DNA from: Taeniopygia guttata
Taxonomy: Eukaryota > Chordata > Aves > Passeriformes > Estrildidae
Direction: 5' to 3'
DNA: 64,000 nt
NCBI RefSeq assembly: GCF_048771995.1
Contig: NC_133044.1
Location: 516,001 to 580,000 of the forward strand
The position numbers and the translations under genes were made by a program. Below the pieces are notes generated by a model. The model saw only the letters and a program-made list of their open reading frames with translations. It was not told the DNA's origin and made no database searches. Position 1 is the first letter of the stretch; each line of letters begins with the position of its first letter. Positions 26,601 to 36,112 of this stretch are shown here, piece by piece.

Positions 26601-28209
26601 TCAAGTAATTTAAAAACCAGAGTCCAATTAAAAACATTTTAGATACTTTAAAAACAAATTAGCCTCAGATTTTTTAATTACACGCCACTACTTCTCCTCA
26701 GCTTGAGCTGGCTTGGATCACGAAAATCCATTTCACTTTCCATCGCATGCATTAGCACAAGATTGCAATGTTCACACTTGGAAAACATTTATCAGATTTA
26801 TTTATATATTTAAGCATTACTCAGGAGAGCAAGCGCACCCACTTCTAAATAAAACCTTACACTGCCTCAGCTCAAAGGTTCAAGCAGAAATTTCTAATCG
26901 AAGTGGCACGTTCGTGGCAGCATTCAGCAGGTACCACCCGCCCAGAGCCAGCTGCTGGCTGGGTCATCCCGGGACACAGTCCTGCTGCTCCACACAGAGC
27001 AAGACCATCCTTGACTGCCCTTCCCTCTCTGCCCCTTCCATGCTGCCTGCAACACCTGATGTGTTCTGATTCCAACATCACTGAGTACCAGGACACGGGA
27101 GTTGGGCTCAGGAACCTCGGCTACAACAACAACAACTTTACATCTGAACTTTGACGGCTCCTGCTGCTTCCCCAGCAGTGAACCGGGGAGGGGAAGGAGC
27201 AGGCACCTGTTTAAAATACTTGTTAGTGCTGTGATGGATAAGCATTACATCTTCACTTCGCTGCTGTGGAACAACTGACAGCTCACCACAGCCAGTGCCA
27301 CAAAACCACAAAATGGGGAGAAATGGCCGCAGGGAACGCGCTCCAGAGGTGCCCAGGGTCCAGAGGTGCCCAGGGTCCAGAGGTGCCCAGGGTCCAGTGC
27401 TTGGCCAGCACCGGACCTCCTCCCCGCCCGGCAGGAGCTGCTCCACTGCCCGTCCTGCGGGGCTCCGGGCAGGGAGCACCGCCGAGCCGCTCCCTGCAGC
27501 CAAGGAGCGCCGTGCGAGGACCGAGCGGCACCGGCCCAGCCGCGGTGTGAGCCCAGGTGTGCCGCTCAGGTGCGGGGCTGGGCTCCGTGCGGACACAGGG
27601 CTCGGACTGCCCCAGCCCGGGCATGTCACACCGCTGTGTGCAGGAGCAGCCACCCAAATTAACCCTTCCCAGCACACAGGTGCCAGGCTCTGGCACCCGG
27701 CAGTCAGCTCGGCTCATCCACCTTAGAAATGTCGTTCTTATCTCCGATTTTCCCCCCAAAGCTCACAGTTAAGTAAAAACTCATAAAAAACGAGTACTAC
27801 GTGAAACACTAACGCTGGGAAAGGGCGCGGGAGCCGCTGCCAGCCTCTGCCGCAGCAGGAGTCCCACGAGCGGCATCCCGGGTGCAGGTGCGCCCGGAGA
27901 ACGAGAGCAGCGAGACACCGGGGCAGCGCGGGGCAGATCCGCGTCCTCGGCGGCAGCGCGGGCAGGCGGACGGACCCGCTCCCCGCCGAGGCACCGGGAC
28001 GGGACCGGGACGGCACCGGGACGGCACCGGGACGGCACCGGGCCGCAGGGCGTTCCCCACGCGGCGTCCGCCGCGACCCGCGGCCCCCCGGGGCCGGAAC
28101 CCGGAGCGCTGGCTGCCGCACAGCCCCGGGGCTCCCCCGCCGCCGCCCTCACCTCCTTCTTCACGTTCCAGAGCAGCCTGTCCTTCACGGCGTCCGCCGA
28201 GCAGCTCAT
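802..28209 (-). CDS. SGSM2: SGSM2, small G protein signalling modulator 2 (5' part, 16 exons, continues off left edge)
   Basis: SGSM2 is a RUN-TBC protein that binds Rab/Rap GTPases and acts as a Rab GAP on endosomal and melanosomal membranes. Coding exons in transcript order are 28209-28153, 21873-21798, 13935-13773, 12012-11851, 9938-9871, 9391-9246, 8863-8729, 8306-8182, 7881-7814, 7452-7292, 6788-6659, 5313-5179 (cassette), 2654-2504, 1929-1865, 1492-1347 and 930-802. All phases agree, giving about 639 residues with the cassette. The N-terminus [19 protein letters not shown], the RUN exons, RKRHSSGS, the [19 protein letters not shown] block and WSKYQKDKK match SGSM2 better than SGSM1. The TBC domain only begins here ([19 protein letters not shown]); its catalytic part lies to the left of the window. 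The start ATG has A at -3 and sits in a CpG island. Identification is from memory of the family, but the match is extensive. Confidence 0.97.
2246..2286. repeat. AT-rich palindromic (TA)n repeat
   Basis: A (TA)n tract is flanked by TTTTA/TAAAA arms and forms a nearly perfect inverted repeat in SGSM2 intron 13. It could extrude as a cruciform. Confidence 0.85.
2655..5178 (-). other. SGSM2 intron between cassette exon and exon 13
   Basis: This is ordinary AT-rich intron. I found no repeat family or exon beyond those listed. Confidence 0.6.
5179..5313 (-). CDS. SGSM2: SGSM2 acidic cassette exon (135 nt)
   Basis: This in-frame exon of exactly 45 codons begins [12 protein letters not shown], continues with an acidic run [12 protein letters not shown], and ends [17 protein letters not shown]. 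It equals the segment that separates the long and short human SGSM2 isoforms as I remember them (1051 versus 1006 residues). Both routes keep frame: exon 11 ends in one base (A). Skipping gives [12 protein letters not shown], and inclusion gives [15 protein letters not shown]. The acceptor is GCAG. The donor is G|GTTTTTA, a poor match to consensus, which fits optional inclusion. The acidic stretch suggests a regulatory or interaction role, which is inference. Confidence 0.9.
6659..8863 (-). CDS. SGSM2: SGSM2 exons 7-11, central SGSM-specific domain
   Basis: Exons at 8863-8729, 8306-8182, 7881-7814, 7452-7292 and 6788-6659 encode the central region unique to the SGSM family, where Rab binding has been mapped. 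It has a PH-like appearance. Landmarks are [75 protein letters not shown] and [15 protein letters not shown]. Exon 10 has two adjacent AG acceptors three bases apart. I chose the downstream one (start 7452), which gives CHQQQSRWTL; the upstream one (7455) gives CHQQPESRWTL. Confidence 0.95.
9246..21873 (-). CDS. SGSM2: SGSM2 exons 2-6, RUN domain
   Basis: These five exons encode roughly residues 20-223. They contain the whole RUN domain, the alpha-helical fold that contacts Rap and Rab GTPases. Visible landmarks are [12 protein letters not shown] and [17 protein letters not shown], then [19 protein letters not shown], the basic linker [46 protein letters not shown] and finally [18 protein letters not shown]. 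The RUN part ends near VGPCALEY. The rest, [15 protein letters not shown], leads into a serine-rich linker with [14 protein letters not shown]. Exon 6 must end just before GTAGGT, because only that donor keeps the frame into IRKRHSSGS. Confidence 0.95.
10305..10469 (+). other. Coding-like stretch in SGSM2 intron 4, unrecognised
   Basis: A 54-codon open frame on the plus strand reads [20 protein letters not shown], then [19 protein letters not shown], and ends PPPEQNS before TGA. Composition looks protein-like, but I recognise no family. It is preceded by a possible acceptor (CCATTGCAG). It could be part of an old gene copy, a cryptic antisense exon or chance. Confidence 0.25.
10567..10753 (+). 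other. Coding-like stretch in SGSM2 intron 4, unrecognised
   Basis: On the plus strand, after a possible acceptor GAGTTAG, the frame reads [20 protein letters not shown], then [20 protein letters not shown] and [20 protein letters not shown]. Codon choice (many CTG, GTG, AAC, GAC) differs from the AT-rich surroundings and the peptide looks amphipathic. I do not recognise it. A pyrimidine tract with CTTTTAG follows at 10894-10912, so a multi-exon antisense transcript or a decayed gene copy are both possible. Confidence 0.35.
13205..13400 (-). other. Coding-like stretch in SGSM2 intron 3, unrecognised
   Basis: The minus strand reads [20 protein letters not shown], then [20 protein letters not shown] and [19 protein letters not shown], followed by GTGAGTAG, a consensus donor. 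The strand is the same as SGSM2, but the phase of the best donor does not fit the exon 3 to exon 4 junction. No family is recognised; chance is possible. Confidence 0.25.
13936..21797 (-). other. SGSM2 intron 2 (7.9 kb)
   Basis: The intron holds the 40-bp tandem repeat and otherwise unremarkable sequence. No exon consistent with SGSM2 phase was found. The open frames in it show no recognisable protein. Confidence 0.6.
14864..14997. repeat. 40-bp tandem repeat, about 3.4 copies
   Basis: Copies start at 14864, 14904 and 14944, with a partial one at 14984. Each begins GCAGGGAATGCCATAGCACT. The first two are identical and the third differs near its end. The repeat is in SGSM2 intron 2 and keeps an open reading frame on the minus strand by chance. 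Confidence 0.9.
23051..23136 (+). other. GC-rich coding-like patch in SGSM2 intron 1, unrecognised
   Basis: After a good acceptor (CCTTTCCCCTCAG at 23050) the plus strand reads [20 protein letters not shown] then VEVPSPV and a stop. The patch is CpG-bearing within AT-richer intron. I do not recognise the peptide. Confidence 0.25.
24781..24811. repeat. 10-bp tandem repeat
   Basis: The unit CGGTGTCACT is repeated about three times within SGSM2 intron 1. Confidence 0.75.
27343..27395. repeat. 17-bp tandem repeat, 3 copies
   Basis: Three perfect copies of CCAGAGGTGCCCAGGGT lie at the left edge of the SGSM2 CpG island, in intron 1. Confidence 0.9.
27991..28042. repeat. 12-bp GC-rich repeat
   Basis: The unit GACGGCACCGGG is repeated three to four times, just inside intron 1 of SGSM2, about 110 bases after the exon 1 donor. 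Confidence 0.85.
28153..28209 (-). CDS. SGSM2: SGSM2 coding exon 1
   Basis: The first coding exon has 19 codons ending in KKE, and the donor GTGAGG follows directly in phase 0. The next exon, 6.3 kb away, opens with [13 protein letters not shown], so the join reads NVKKEVKQIMEE as in the family. The start codon context is CCAACATGAG. The exon sits at the edge of the GC-rich promoter. Confidence 0.96.
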
Positions 28210-28330
28210 GTTGGCGGGCCCGGGGCGCTCACAGCTCCCGACCCGGGCCCGCCGCCATCTTCACCGCGGCGTGACGTCAGCGGGCGGGGCGGGGGCGCAG
28301 CCCGGCCGCCAGGGGGCGCCGTGAGCGGGG
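28205..28330 (-). promoter_or_regulatory. SGSM2: SGSM2 core promoter with YY1, CRE, GC-box and CTCF-like sites
   Basis: Within 115 bases upstream of the ATG there is an AAGATGGCGGC YY1-type element (28261-28251, sense orientation, typical just downstream of a start site). There is also a perfect palindromic CRE, TGACGTCA (28272-28279), GC boxes at 28281-28295, and CCGCCAGGGGGCGCC (28306-28320), a strong match to the CTCF core. No TATA box is visible. The whole stretch lies in a CpG island of roughly 27400-28600. Confidence 0.75.
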
Positions 28331-28475
28331 AGAGCGCGGGGCCCGGGGGGACCGGGGGGGACAGAGGGGGACAGAGGGGACACGGACAGAGGGGACACGG
28401 ACAGAGGGGGACAGGGGGACAAGGGAGGACAAGGGAGGACAAGGGAGGACAAGGGACAGAGGGGACAGAGACCCG
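28331..28475. repeat. Purine-rich G/A minisatellite upstream of SGSM2
   Basis: Irregular GGGACAGAGG, GGGACACGGACAGA and GGACAAGGGA units give almost pure purine on the plus strand. The tract lies between the TNFAIP1 3' end and the SGSM2 promoter and has many G-runs. Confidence 0.85.
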
Positions 28476-28654
28476 GCGGGCCAGCGGGACACGGAGCAGG
28501 CGGCACACGGATCCCCCGCTCTGCTGCCGGCCCCCCGGTCCGGAGCTCCAGCCCCAGATCCTCGGAGGGGATCGATCACATCGGCAACACGCAACAGAAG
28601 TTCCAGAGACCCACACTACCAATAAAAAGCTGTGATGTTGGAGAAAAATCACAG

Positions 28655-31600
28655 AAGACAAAATATAACACTTTATTAAAAATTAGTGTTCTATTTTTCC
28701 TTTTAATGCACTCGTGAAACACTTTAATCAACAGATAATTGATTAATTACTGAATTAACTAGTACTTTGTCTGTAAAACTGACCCTTAAAAGTTAGACAT
28801 GAAAATAAAACAAAGACTGAATCTCTAAGAAAATAACTTGATCCCAGAATGTCAGTTTAAACAAGATTAGCAATCATATTTGTTATCCTCTGGCTATAAA
28901 ATATCACAGAAATCCAAAAGAATGCTTTACTCTCAATAAACAAATTAAGTGTCAGCCACCCTGTGAGGTAGGGGAGGGTCTCACTACCGTTCCACTGGCT
29001 GAGGAGAAGGGACACAGATCCAGAAAACAGAGCCTGCCGTCTGTCCCTGAGGGAGGACGGAGCTGGAACAGGGCTCCAGGCACACCTGAGCTGTCCCACG
29101 GCACGGGGAGGGCGGCTGTGGGCACCAAACGCCACGGTTTGTCTCAGAACAACCTCACTGTGGAAGGCAGGGGCTGCTGGGCAGACCCACCTTGCTCAGG
29201 TATATCTCAGTACTGCCTGGGGAGAATTCTGTCTGAAAATGAAAAACCTTGAGAAGAACAAAATCAAACCAAGCCCACAGCAAGCATCATCCTCCTCACT
29301 GTTGCTGCTTCTGCACTACACTGGCTGTAAACTCATGTTCCAGAATGTCTAGAACATTCCTGTCACAATAATTAATAGTTTTCAATGACATAAAGACCGA
29401 TTAAGGTGAGAATACAAAGCATGTGATACATCTCAACTCCAGTACTTGAAATGATCAGAACCTCGTGGGACAGAGACTGGACCAGGGCATGACTTTGGGG
29501 CAAGGGAGATTAAGTGGCACCCTGTGCTGGAGCAGCTCCAGGCAAACAGGACTCAGGAAAAACTCAGGGAAATTAAAAGGATATCTGCACATCTTTTAAA
29601 CGTGCATAACTGCTGACAGTTCTTACTGATACATTCCACAAACACCAAGAAGATCCTTTGCCCTTGGTAAAAGATTCTCACAACCCAGATGGTTCTCAAA
29701 ACTGTTTGCTTCCCAGGTTAATTAATCTAAATCAAAATCAGAAATTAATACTACTTGTTGGCTGTGGGAAATAGGGAAAGGAAAGCTAAACCAAAACACA
29801 GGCTTTTCTCTGCTTCTTACAGTGTACTAACTCACAAGTTGGATCCATTTTGTTAATGAATCCTGCAAGTACAAAAAGCCTCTGGGGCAGTAGACAGATC
29901 TGACTCTTTCACACACTCCTTCCCACACCTGTCCTCCCCACAAAAAATAAAAGCAAATATGACATTTTTCTGCTTATAACTTCATTTAAACACAGTTTTG
30001 CAAGGCTATCAGCATCACTTACTCTGTTAACAGTCACTACGATAGTAACAAGAAGAAAAAACATAAATAATTGCCAAGAAACAGAAGTGCCATGTGTTTT
30101 TTAAATGGCATCAGCCTTTGTTACAAGACAGAAAAAGCACAAGATAATAACTTGAAGCTGTTAAATGCAGCACAAAGACCCCATCACTGCAGCCTCTGCT
30201 GGTGCCTTCTAATTAAATAGCATCAGTGGAGGGAAAGAGTTTTAAAAAACCACATCACACTCTAGCAGAATTAGAGAAGCAAGAAAATCCTAGAAGTCTG
30301 TTAGTGTTTACTTACTAACCCACAACATTTTAATTTTCAAAAACCTGAATGGGTGCAAATAATTTTTTGTTCCCTCCCCTGTTTCTATTACTCCCAAACC
30401 ATCTACATCTCAATTTTCCTTATGAACTCCCTGCATTAAGTTTGGATTATTTTCTTGCCAGGCTTTTGCAGTAATTTTCTTTAAATCTTACAGGTAGATT
30501 TGGCACTGGTCAAAGCAGTTCAGGACTGACCACTGTGGAATCTGGAGCTTCATGACTGAGGACGATATGGGAACACAAAGGCAGCTGTGGAATATATCCA
30601 AAATATCCCTGGCTCCCAGTGGGCAGCCAGCAGGAATAACCAAGACAGTGGCAAAACTGCTACTGACAGCTAAAACATACAAGCAAAACTTTAAAAATAT
30701 GACAATGGTTTTTCATACTAAACTTGAAACCGTTTCCAGAAAATTTCCAGAAATTTCTAAATTTTCAAATTTCCAATTTTACTCCCACCTCCTGAAGTGC
30801 CCTGTACAATCAGCACCAAGCCAAGCACTCATAATAAAAGTGATTATTTCAGCTTAAAATCCAGTATAAGCCACCTCTCTCCTGTGCCTAAAGCCTCTCA
30901 CAGTTCCATGCTAGAACAATATTTTCATGGCTGTTTTACTTCTTCAGCTTCTACACTCTAGAAGGGATTCAGGACACAGAACTTGAATTCACATGTTCTA
31001 GCCTTAGAAAACACTGTTTAGCCTGTACTTCTCCAGCCACTCCAGCAATTTTTCCCCCGCTGCTTGAGAAATTTAACATTAAATAGCACTTTTAGGCCAC
31101 AGGAAGAGAATAACGTAAAACAAATTCCCCAGATTGCCCTTCTTTGTATAAACAGGATTACACAGTGACAAACCTCAACCAGGGCAACAGTGCCACAACC
31201 TGCTCAAGTTTGCTTACTTCAGGTTTCTTCCCTCTCCATACCTATTTCCCCCTCTCCCCAGACAAGTCAGTACCTGCACATTTACATTTTCAGATATTTC
31301 AATTTTTCACATGGAGAGGCTGATGACTTGATTCTTACCACTTTGGAAGAGCTTGTCTTGGAATCAATGAGTTTTAAAGACACTATCCTGGAACACAAAC
31401 CTTTGCAGGTGTTCTGGGGACAGGGGTGGGAGAGCACAGGTGCAGCTGACTGGCCAGCCAAATGTTTCTCCTGGGGGTTATCCCGTAAGAGCAGCCACAT
31501 TCAAGTTCTCTCTTCAGTATCTTGATTTAATAACTGCAAGTTCCACTATACAAGGCCCTGAAAGAGGAGCTGTCTGGAAAGAGCTTTTCAAACCACCCCA

Positions 31601-31909
31601 CCTCACTCAGGAGGAGCAGCGCTGCTCACAGCAAGGGGGAAACTGGCAAATTGTTAGATAGGAAAGAGCAACCACAAACTGAGAACCAGCGTCCCACATC
31701 CCCTCCCCAGCAGGAAGAGGGGCCAGCCTGCAGGGAAAGCACCAGGTGCACAGCTCACACCTCAGTTCTCCAACCCTCAGCCTTTAGTGCTGCTCTGTGC
31801 ACACAATGCCCGGGGGCCGAGGCGCCCCATGAAATCGGTGTCCAGGGGATGCCCCGCTCCTGCCAAGGACGAGCCACGAGCCGCAGCAGCCCTGCAGGAC
31901 GCAGCACAG
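28655..31909 (-). other. TNFAIP1: TNFAIP1 3' untranslated region
   Basis: About 3.25 kb lies between the TNFAIP1 stop and the first good poly(A) signal on this strand (AATAAA at 28677-28672). I find no splice-consistent coding exon in it. It is AT-rich from 28680 to 31700, as expected of a long vertebrate 3'UTR. The 3' end is inferred from the signal only, and earlier sites may be used. Confidence 0.6.
28672..28677 (-). terminator. TNFAIP1: TNFAIP1 poly(A) signal AATAAA
   Basis: TTTATT on the plus strand reads AATAAA in the transcript. It lies about 0.4 kb upstream of the tandem SGSM2 promoter and is the last such signal before the CpG island. Confidence 0.6.
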
Positions 31910-34900
31910 CTAGTGGCCGAGCTGGCGGTCGTCGTAGGTGCTGTATCTCTTGACGTGGATGCGGCGCACGCGGTCGCGCAGCTCGAAGCCCTCGTCGTCC
32001 TCGCTGTGCGAGGCCTGGCTCCGGCTGCGGCTCGTGGCCTCCAGCAGCGAGTTATCCGGGACTCGGGGCGTCTCGTACAGCAGGACGTTTAGTGTTTCCT
32101 CATAAATTCGTGCCTCGGGGAACTCAACCTACAAAAGGCAGCACATGTCCTGTTCCTCATCCATCCAGGATAGCAACTGGAACACATACCCACACTGAAA
32201 AGGTACTGAGCCATAAACCCACACATTATAAAGAGTTAAAAATTTCTGGTAGAGGGTGACTCCCAACACCAGGTCACCTCCCTCACCTGATCTTTTAGAT
32301 TGATCTCAAGGGAATATACTATCTCCAGTTGTTAACATTGGACTCTGGTAACCTCAGCTGCAGCACTGCAAATTCAAAGTTAACTCCTGAAGTCAGAGAA
32401 ACTCTGCAGACTCCTGAAGCTAATCACGACCTTTTCTAACCCGTAGCACAGGCAGGTGCAGCTCCATTACCTTGGTTTGCTTCTTCTCCGTGGCGTAGAC
32501 GATGGAGGTGCAGCAGACCTCAGCCAGCTTGCGGCCCTGCCCGTAGAAGGACCAGCAGCAGATCTCGTCCCCGATCACGTCCTTGATGAACAGCACCCGC
32601 CCGTTGAACCGCAGGGACAGCTTGTCAAACAGCTCGATGTTCTTCAGCAAGTTGTCATCAGAGTTACTGAAACACAGCAACAAAAGCAGGAACAGGGCTT
32701 TTCATGCACCCATCTCTGCATGTTCTGCCAGCTTTCAGCACTGATCCAACTGCAGAATACAAATAAGTAGTGACTCATTGCCGCATGCTGCCAAGAAAAG
32801 AGGGGTAATAGCCCATTTCAGATACTAATACACTGCTCTGACCCTATGAGCTAACACACCAGCCTTTAGAGATCAACTTAGACAATTAATAAGGACAGCA
32901 CAATGTCCCAAACCATTACATCAACTATCCGTGCTCGAGATGATCAAACCCCACTTCAGTGACGTTCTCTGGCTTGATGACAGCAGAGGTCTAGTGTGTG
33001 CTGGAAGGGCCATGTGCTCTGCATCCTTCACACCACAGACACACTGCCAGCGTGAACACATTATTTTAAAAAATAAGTGTTATTGACAGACATGCAATGT
33101 AGGACCCTAATTACCTTTCAAAGCAAGATTGTCAAAACCCAAAACAAACCAAAAGAAGTGAAGTTAGATCATCACTATTGTCCACTCCCATAGTAAAAAA
33201 GCAACTTTCCCACTAAAGTGAGGGGAAAAAAGAAGGGCCATACCTGGTGTAGGAGTATTTATTGTTGCTTCTATTATGCAGCAGTTTAACAACAGGCTGT
33301 TGGGAGTGAGAGAAAAGAAGAAAAGGTAAGTTCAGTGTTTCAACACATTTAGCATAAATCCACAGCTGATAAGAGCAGTTACTTTCATTGATGACTCTAT
33401 CAGTCTCTCTTCTTCTTTCGGTGAGGTGATAATAGGGATGCTGCAGACAGGTTCATACAAGTCTTTCTTGTCCTGTTTTAATGAAAGAAGAAAGAGAGGA
33501 AATAAGAGAGGAATGCTAAAGCTGACATTGCTGCTGCTGCCTCCTTCAGCCCCTCCAGCCATGTTCCCAAACGCTGTGATGCACAGGAAAAGAGCTGGGT
33601 TGCTACAGTAACCACACAGCTTACCTTGATCTGCAACCCAGAATCACAGCAGAGATTTCCTACCCCCGGAAGGCAGCAGTAATTGAAATACTGAGATGCA
33701 GGTGGATGTCCTCAGCTATAGCGAGGACAAGGTCTAGTCATACTTGGTTTAAGTGGGTTTAATATTCCATCCTTTCTTGAAGAAAAGGACAGAAGGAGTC
33801 TGCAGTAGTTTTAATCAACTCAAACCAGTGCACAAGAGCATCAGCCACTGTGAACTGAACACTTAGCAGAACAGGATGTCACCAACATGAGCCAGCCCTC
33901 AGGGACACAGAGCCAAGTGTGGCCAGGACAGGCCATGGCCCCAGATCCCTCACCACCTATTTACTAAATCGTATTTTAAAAATGCCTTGTACACCTCAGA
34001 CTTGATGCCATCTCTAAGGCCATGAAATAATCTCTCAAGTTGTCTTAAGTAAATTTTATAAGCAAAACACCCATGAAACACTTCACAGGATACTTCTGTT
34101 CTTACCTGCAGGGCTGCTTGGCACATGTCCACCAAGCCCTGGATGAGATAGTATTTGGCTTCTGCCATCAACGCTTTGATCTCCTGCCTGTGTTTTGGAA
34201 GTGCAATTGTGTCATCTCTGAGATAATTTAAAATTGTTCCGAAGTGCTTCCCACAACGATCTATAAGGATCCAGCCTGAAAAATAACCAACACCTTTCAG
34301 TCACCTCAACACTGGAGGCTAGAAAAAGCTCCCTGGAGAGGTTACACAACACTGAGTTTCCTGATACTGCTCAGGACACTTCTCCCATTTCACCCAGGGG
34401 AAGTCCCTACTGCCTTTGAGCAAACTGAAGTTGGTTCCAGAACAGAACCTGACAGTGGAGCCCTTCAGTATTGCCCAGATGTTCCCACTGCTTCCAGCAC
34501 ACTGCACTGAGACTGCTGCAGAAACCCAACTGCAGTGCTACACTGTGATGCTGGGCAGTCAGAAACCTCAGAGCCAAGGAAGGACTGGAAAAGAGAATTC
34601 TCCAATGACTGCAACAAGTAGATGTGGGTAAGTTCTGTGGCCTAACAAGGAGGACTTGGCAATTATCCAAACACAACTGCTGCTGCTGTTTGGAGGTAAA
34701 AAGAGAGAGAAATGTTCTGAAGATGATTAAAGGCAGATCAGCCCAGAAAACCCAGTGTGGGGGGGTAAAGTTGTTCTAGCCCCCAAACAGGAGCAAAGAA
34801 CAGGACAGACAGATCAGGAGGAAGCACAGAGGGGATGCAGCAGAGGAAACAGTAGCAAATGGACAAATTCTTGCAATTTTACAAAATCCCTGAAGTCACA

Positions 34901-35874
34901 TTCCCCAAAGAAACAGGATGTCTGATTGCTGCCAAACAATAGCAGTGTAGGATCAGGCACGCACAAGGCTTAGTACGGCGCCAGACCCTTTCCCATAACG
35001 TGGAAGGCAGAAAAAAGGGTTACTTTGGAATCTAGGTACAGAAAACAACCTAGGAAAGTAAGCTAAACCCCTGTTGGACTCTCCAGCTGAAGCTGTCAGA
35101 ACAAAACTCTTGTTTTCCATCCAGGCTGAGGCTCTTACACAAAATTGTCTGTTCTGCCCTTTATAATGTATCCTGGATTTAAAATATCCTGTGTCCAGCT
35201 GGAGGTGACACACTGCCTGACTGATCCCTAAATGCTGCCATGGCACCATGAGCCACGACGGAAATATGCTGCTCAGGAAAAGGGGGGGGGAAAGAGATTT
35301 TTCAACAAAGCAGGGCAGGCTATTCTGAGCCTCAAAGCTGAAAACTGCACGTCCCTCCTTACGTGTGTGGTTTGAATAATGCCACTGCTCGATGTGACAG
35401 AAATGACAACCCACAGACTGTCTGTTCAGTCTTTACAACACCACCACCAACCTGCTGTGAGGGCAGGAAAGAGGACCAGACCTTCCCCAGTTCATTTGAG
35501 TAACAAAACCAAGTATTTCTATAAAGCCAAAGGATTGCTAGCACTGACAGGACTTGGCTTCCTAATGTTCCCAGTTATTTTTGGCAGGTATCATTCTCTA
35601 CATCTTCAACAGAGTAAAACCACCACCAAACCCCAGCTGTTTTACAAAACCGTTTACCTTCCTTGTCGGTGAGCACCTCCATCCTGCCGCTGAACATGGC
35701 CTTGAGCATGGTGTCGTGCCTGGTGAGCACCTGCACCGTGGTGTAGTACAGGGAGCCACCGACGTTGAGCCGCACGTACTTGTTCCCCAGGCTGCTGCCC
35801 TTCAGCCCGCCGGCCTTGGGCTTGTGGCCCGCGGCCGGGCACAGGGCGCTGCCCAGGCACGTGTCCCCCGACAT
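31910..35874 (-). CDS. TNFAIP1: TNFAIP1 (BACURD2), BTB adaptor of CUL3 ubiquitin ligase
   Basis: This is a complete CDS in six coding exons: 35874-35658, 34275-34106, 33472-33383, 33296-33244, 32666-32471 and 32128-31910. The total is 945 nt, or 314 residues. The product recruits RhoA and other substrates to the CUL3-RBX1 ligase and affects the cytoskeleton and synaptic vesicles. The BTB/T1 domain covers about residues 30-125, with [36 protein letters not shown] and [19 protein letters not shown]. The C-terminal half has [38 protein letters not shown] and the basic [20 protein letters not shown]. The ATG at 35874 has G at -3, and no ATG lies upstream in the exon. The acceptor of the first coding exon is CTGCAG, with the exon starting at 35899. 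The protein ends LGH, slightly shorter than the mammalian form I recall. Confidence 0.98.
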
Positions 35875-35984
35875 GTCCTTCTGGAGGTAGATGACCACCC
35901 TGCAGCGCGTGGGCCGGGCCGGCCCCGCCGTGGTGCCGTGGTCACGCCTCAGTGCGCCAGGACGGCGGGGCAGGGGCCAGCATC

Positions 35985-36112
35985 ACCTCGGGGTCAGCAC
36001 GGCGAGGGCTCCGCACAGCGAGGGCTCAGCACAGCGAGGGGTCAGCACAGCGAGGGGTCAGCACAGCACGGCGAGGCAAGGGCTCAGCACGGCGAGGGCT
36101 CTGCACGGCAGC
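35985..36112. repeat. About 15-16 bp minisatellite
   Basis: Diverged units of the form TCAGCACAGCGAGGGG lie in TNFAIP1 intron 1, about 110 bases from the first coding exon. Confidence 0.85.

Larger units (their letters stand above)
21874..28152 (-). other. SGSM2 intron 1 (6.3 kb)
   Basis: This first intron is AT-rich until about 26900, then GC-rich toward the promoter with the 17-bp and 12-bp repeats. Apart from the patch at 23051-23136 I see nothing gene-like. Confidence 0.6.

Noticed and set aside
802-28209. Assignment to SGSM1 instead of SGSM2
   Set aside because: The N-terminus, [13 protein letters not shown] linker, [14 protein letters not shown] and the acidic cassette exon follow SGSM2; SGSM1 differs at each.
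27138-28274. Several 80-179 codon frames near SGSM2 exon 1
   Set aside because: They are CpG-island and short-repeat artefacts; only the 19-codon exon 1 fits the SGSM2 protein and splice phase.
28621-28626. Plus-strand AATAAA as a poly(A) signal
   Set aside because: No plus-strand gene ends here; it is incidental AT-rich sequence opposite the TNFAIP1 3' end.
35875-35898. Upstream in-frame start for TNFAIP1
   Set aside because: The codon is GTG at the very start of the exon, not [11 protein letters not shown] is the family start.
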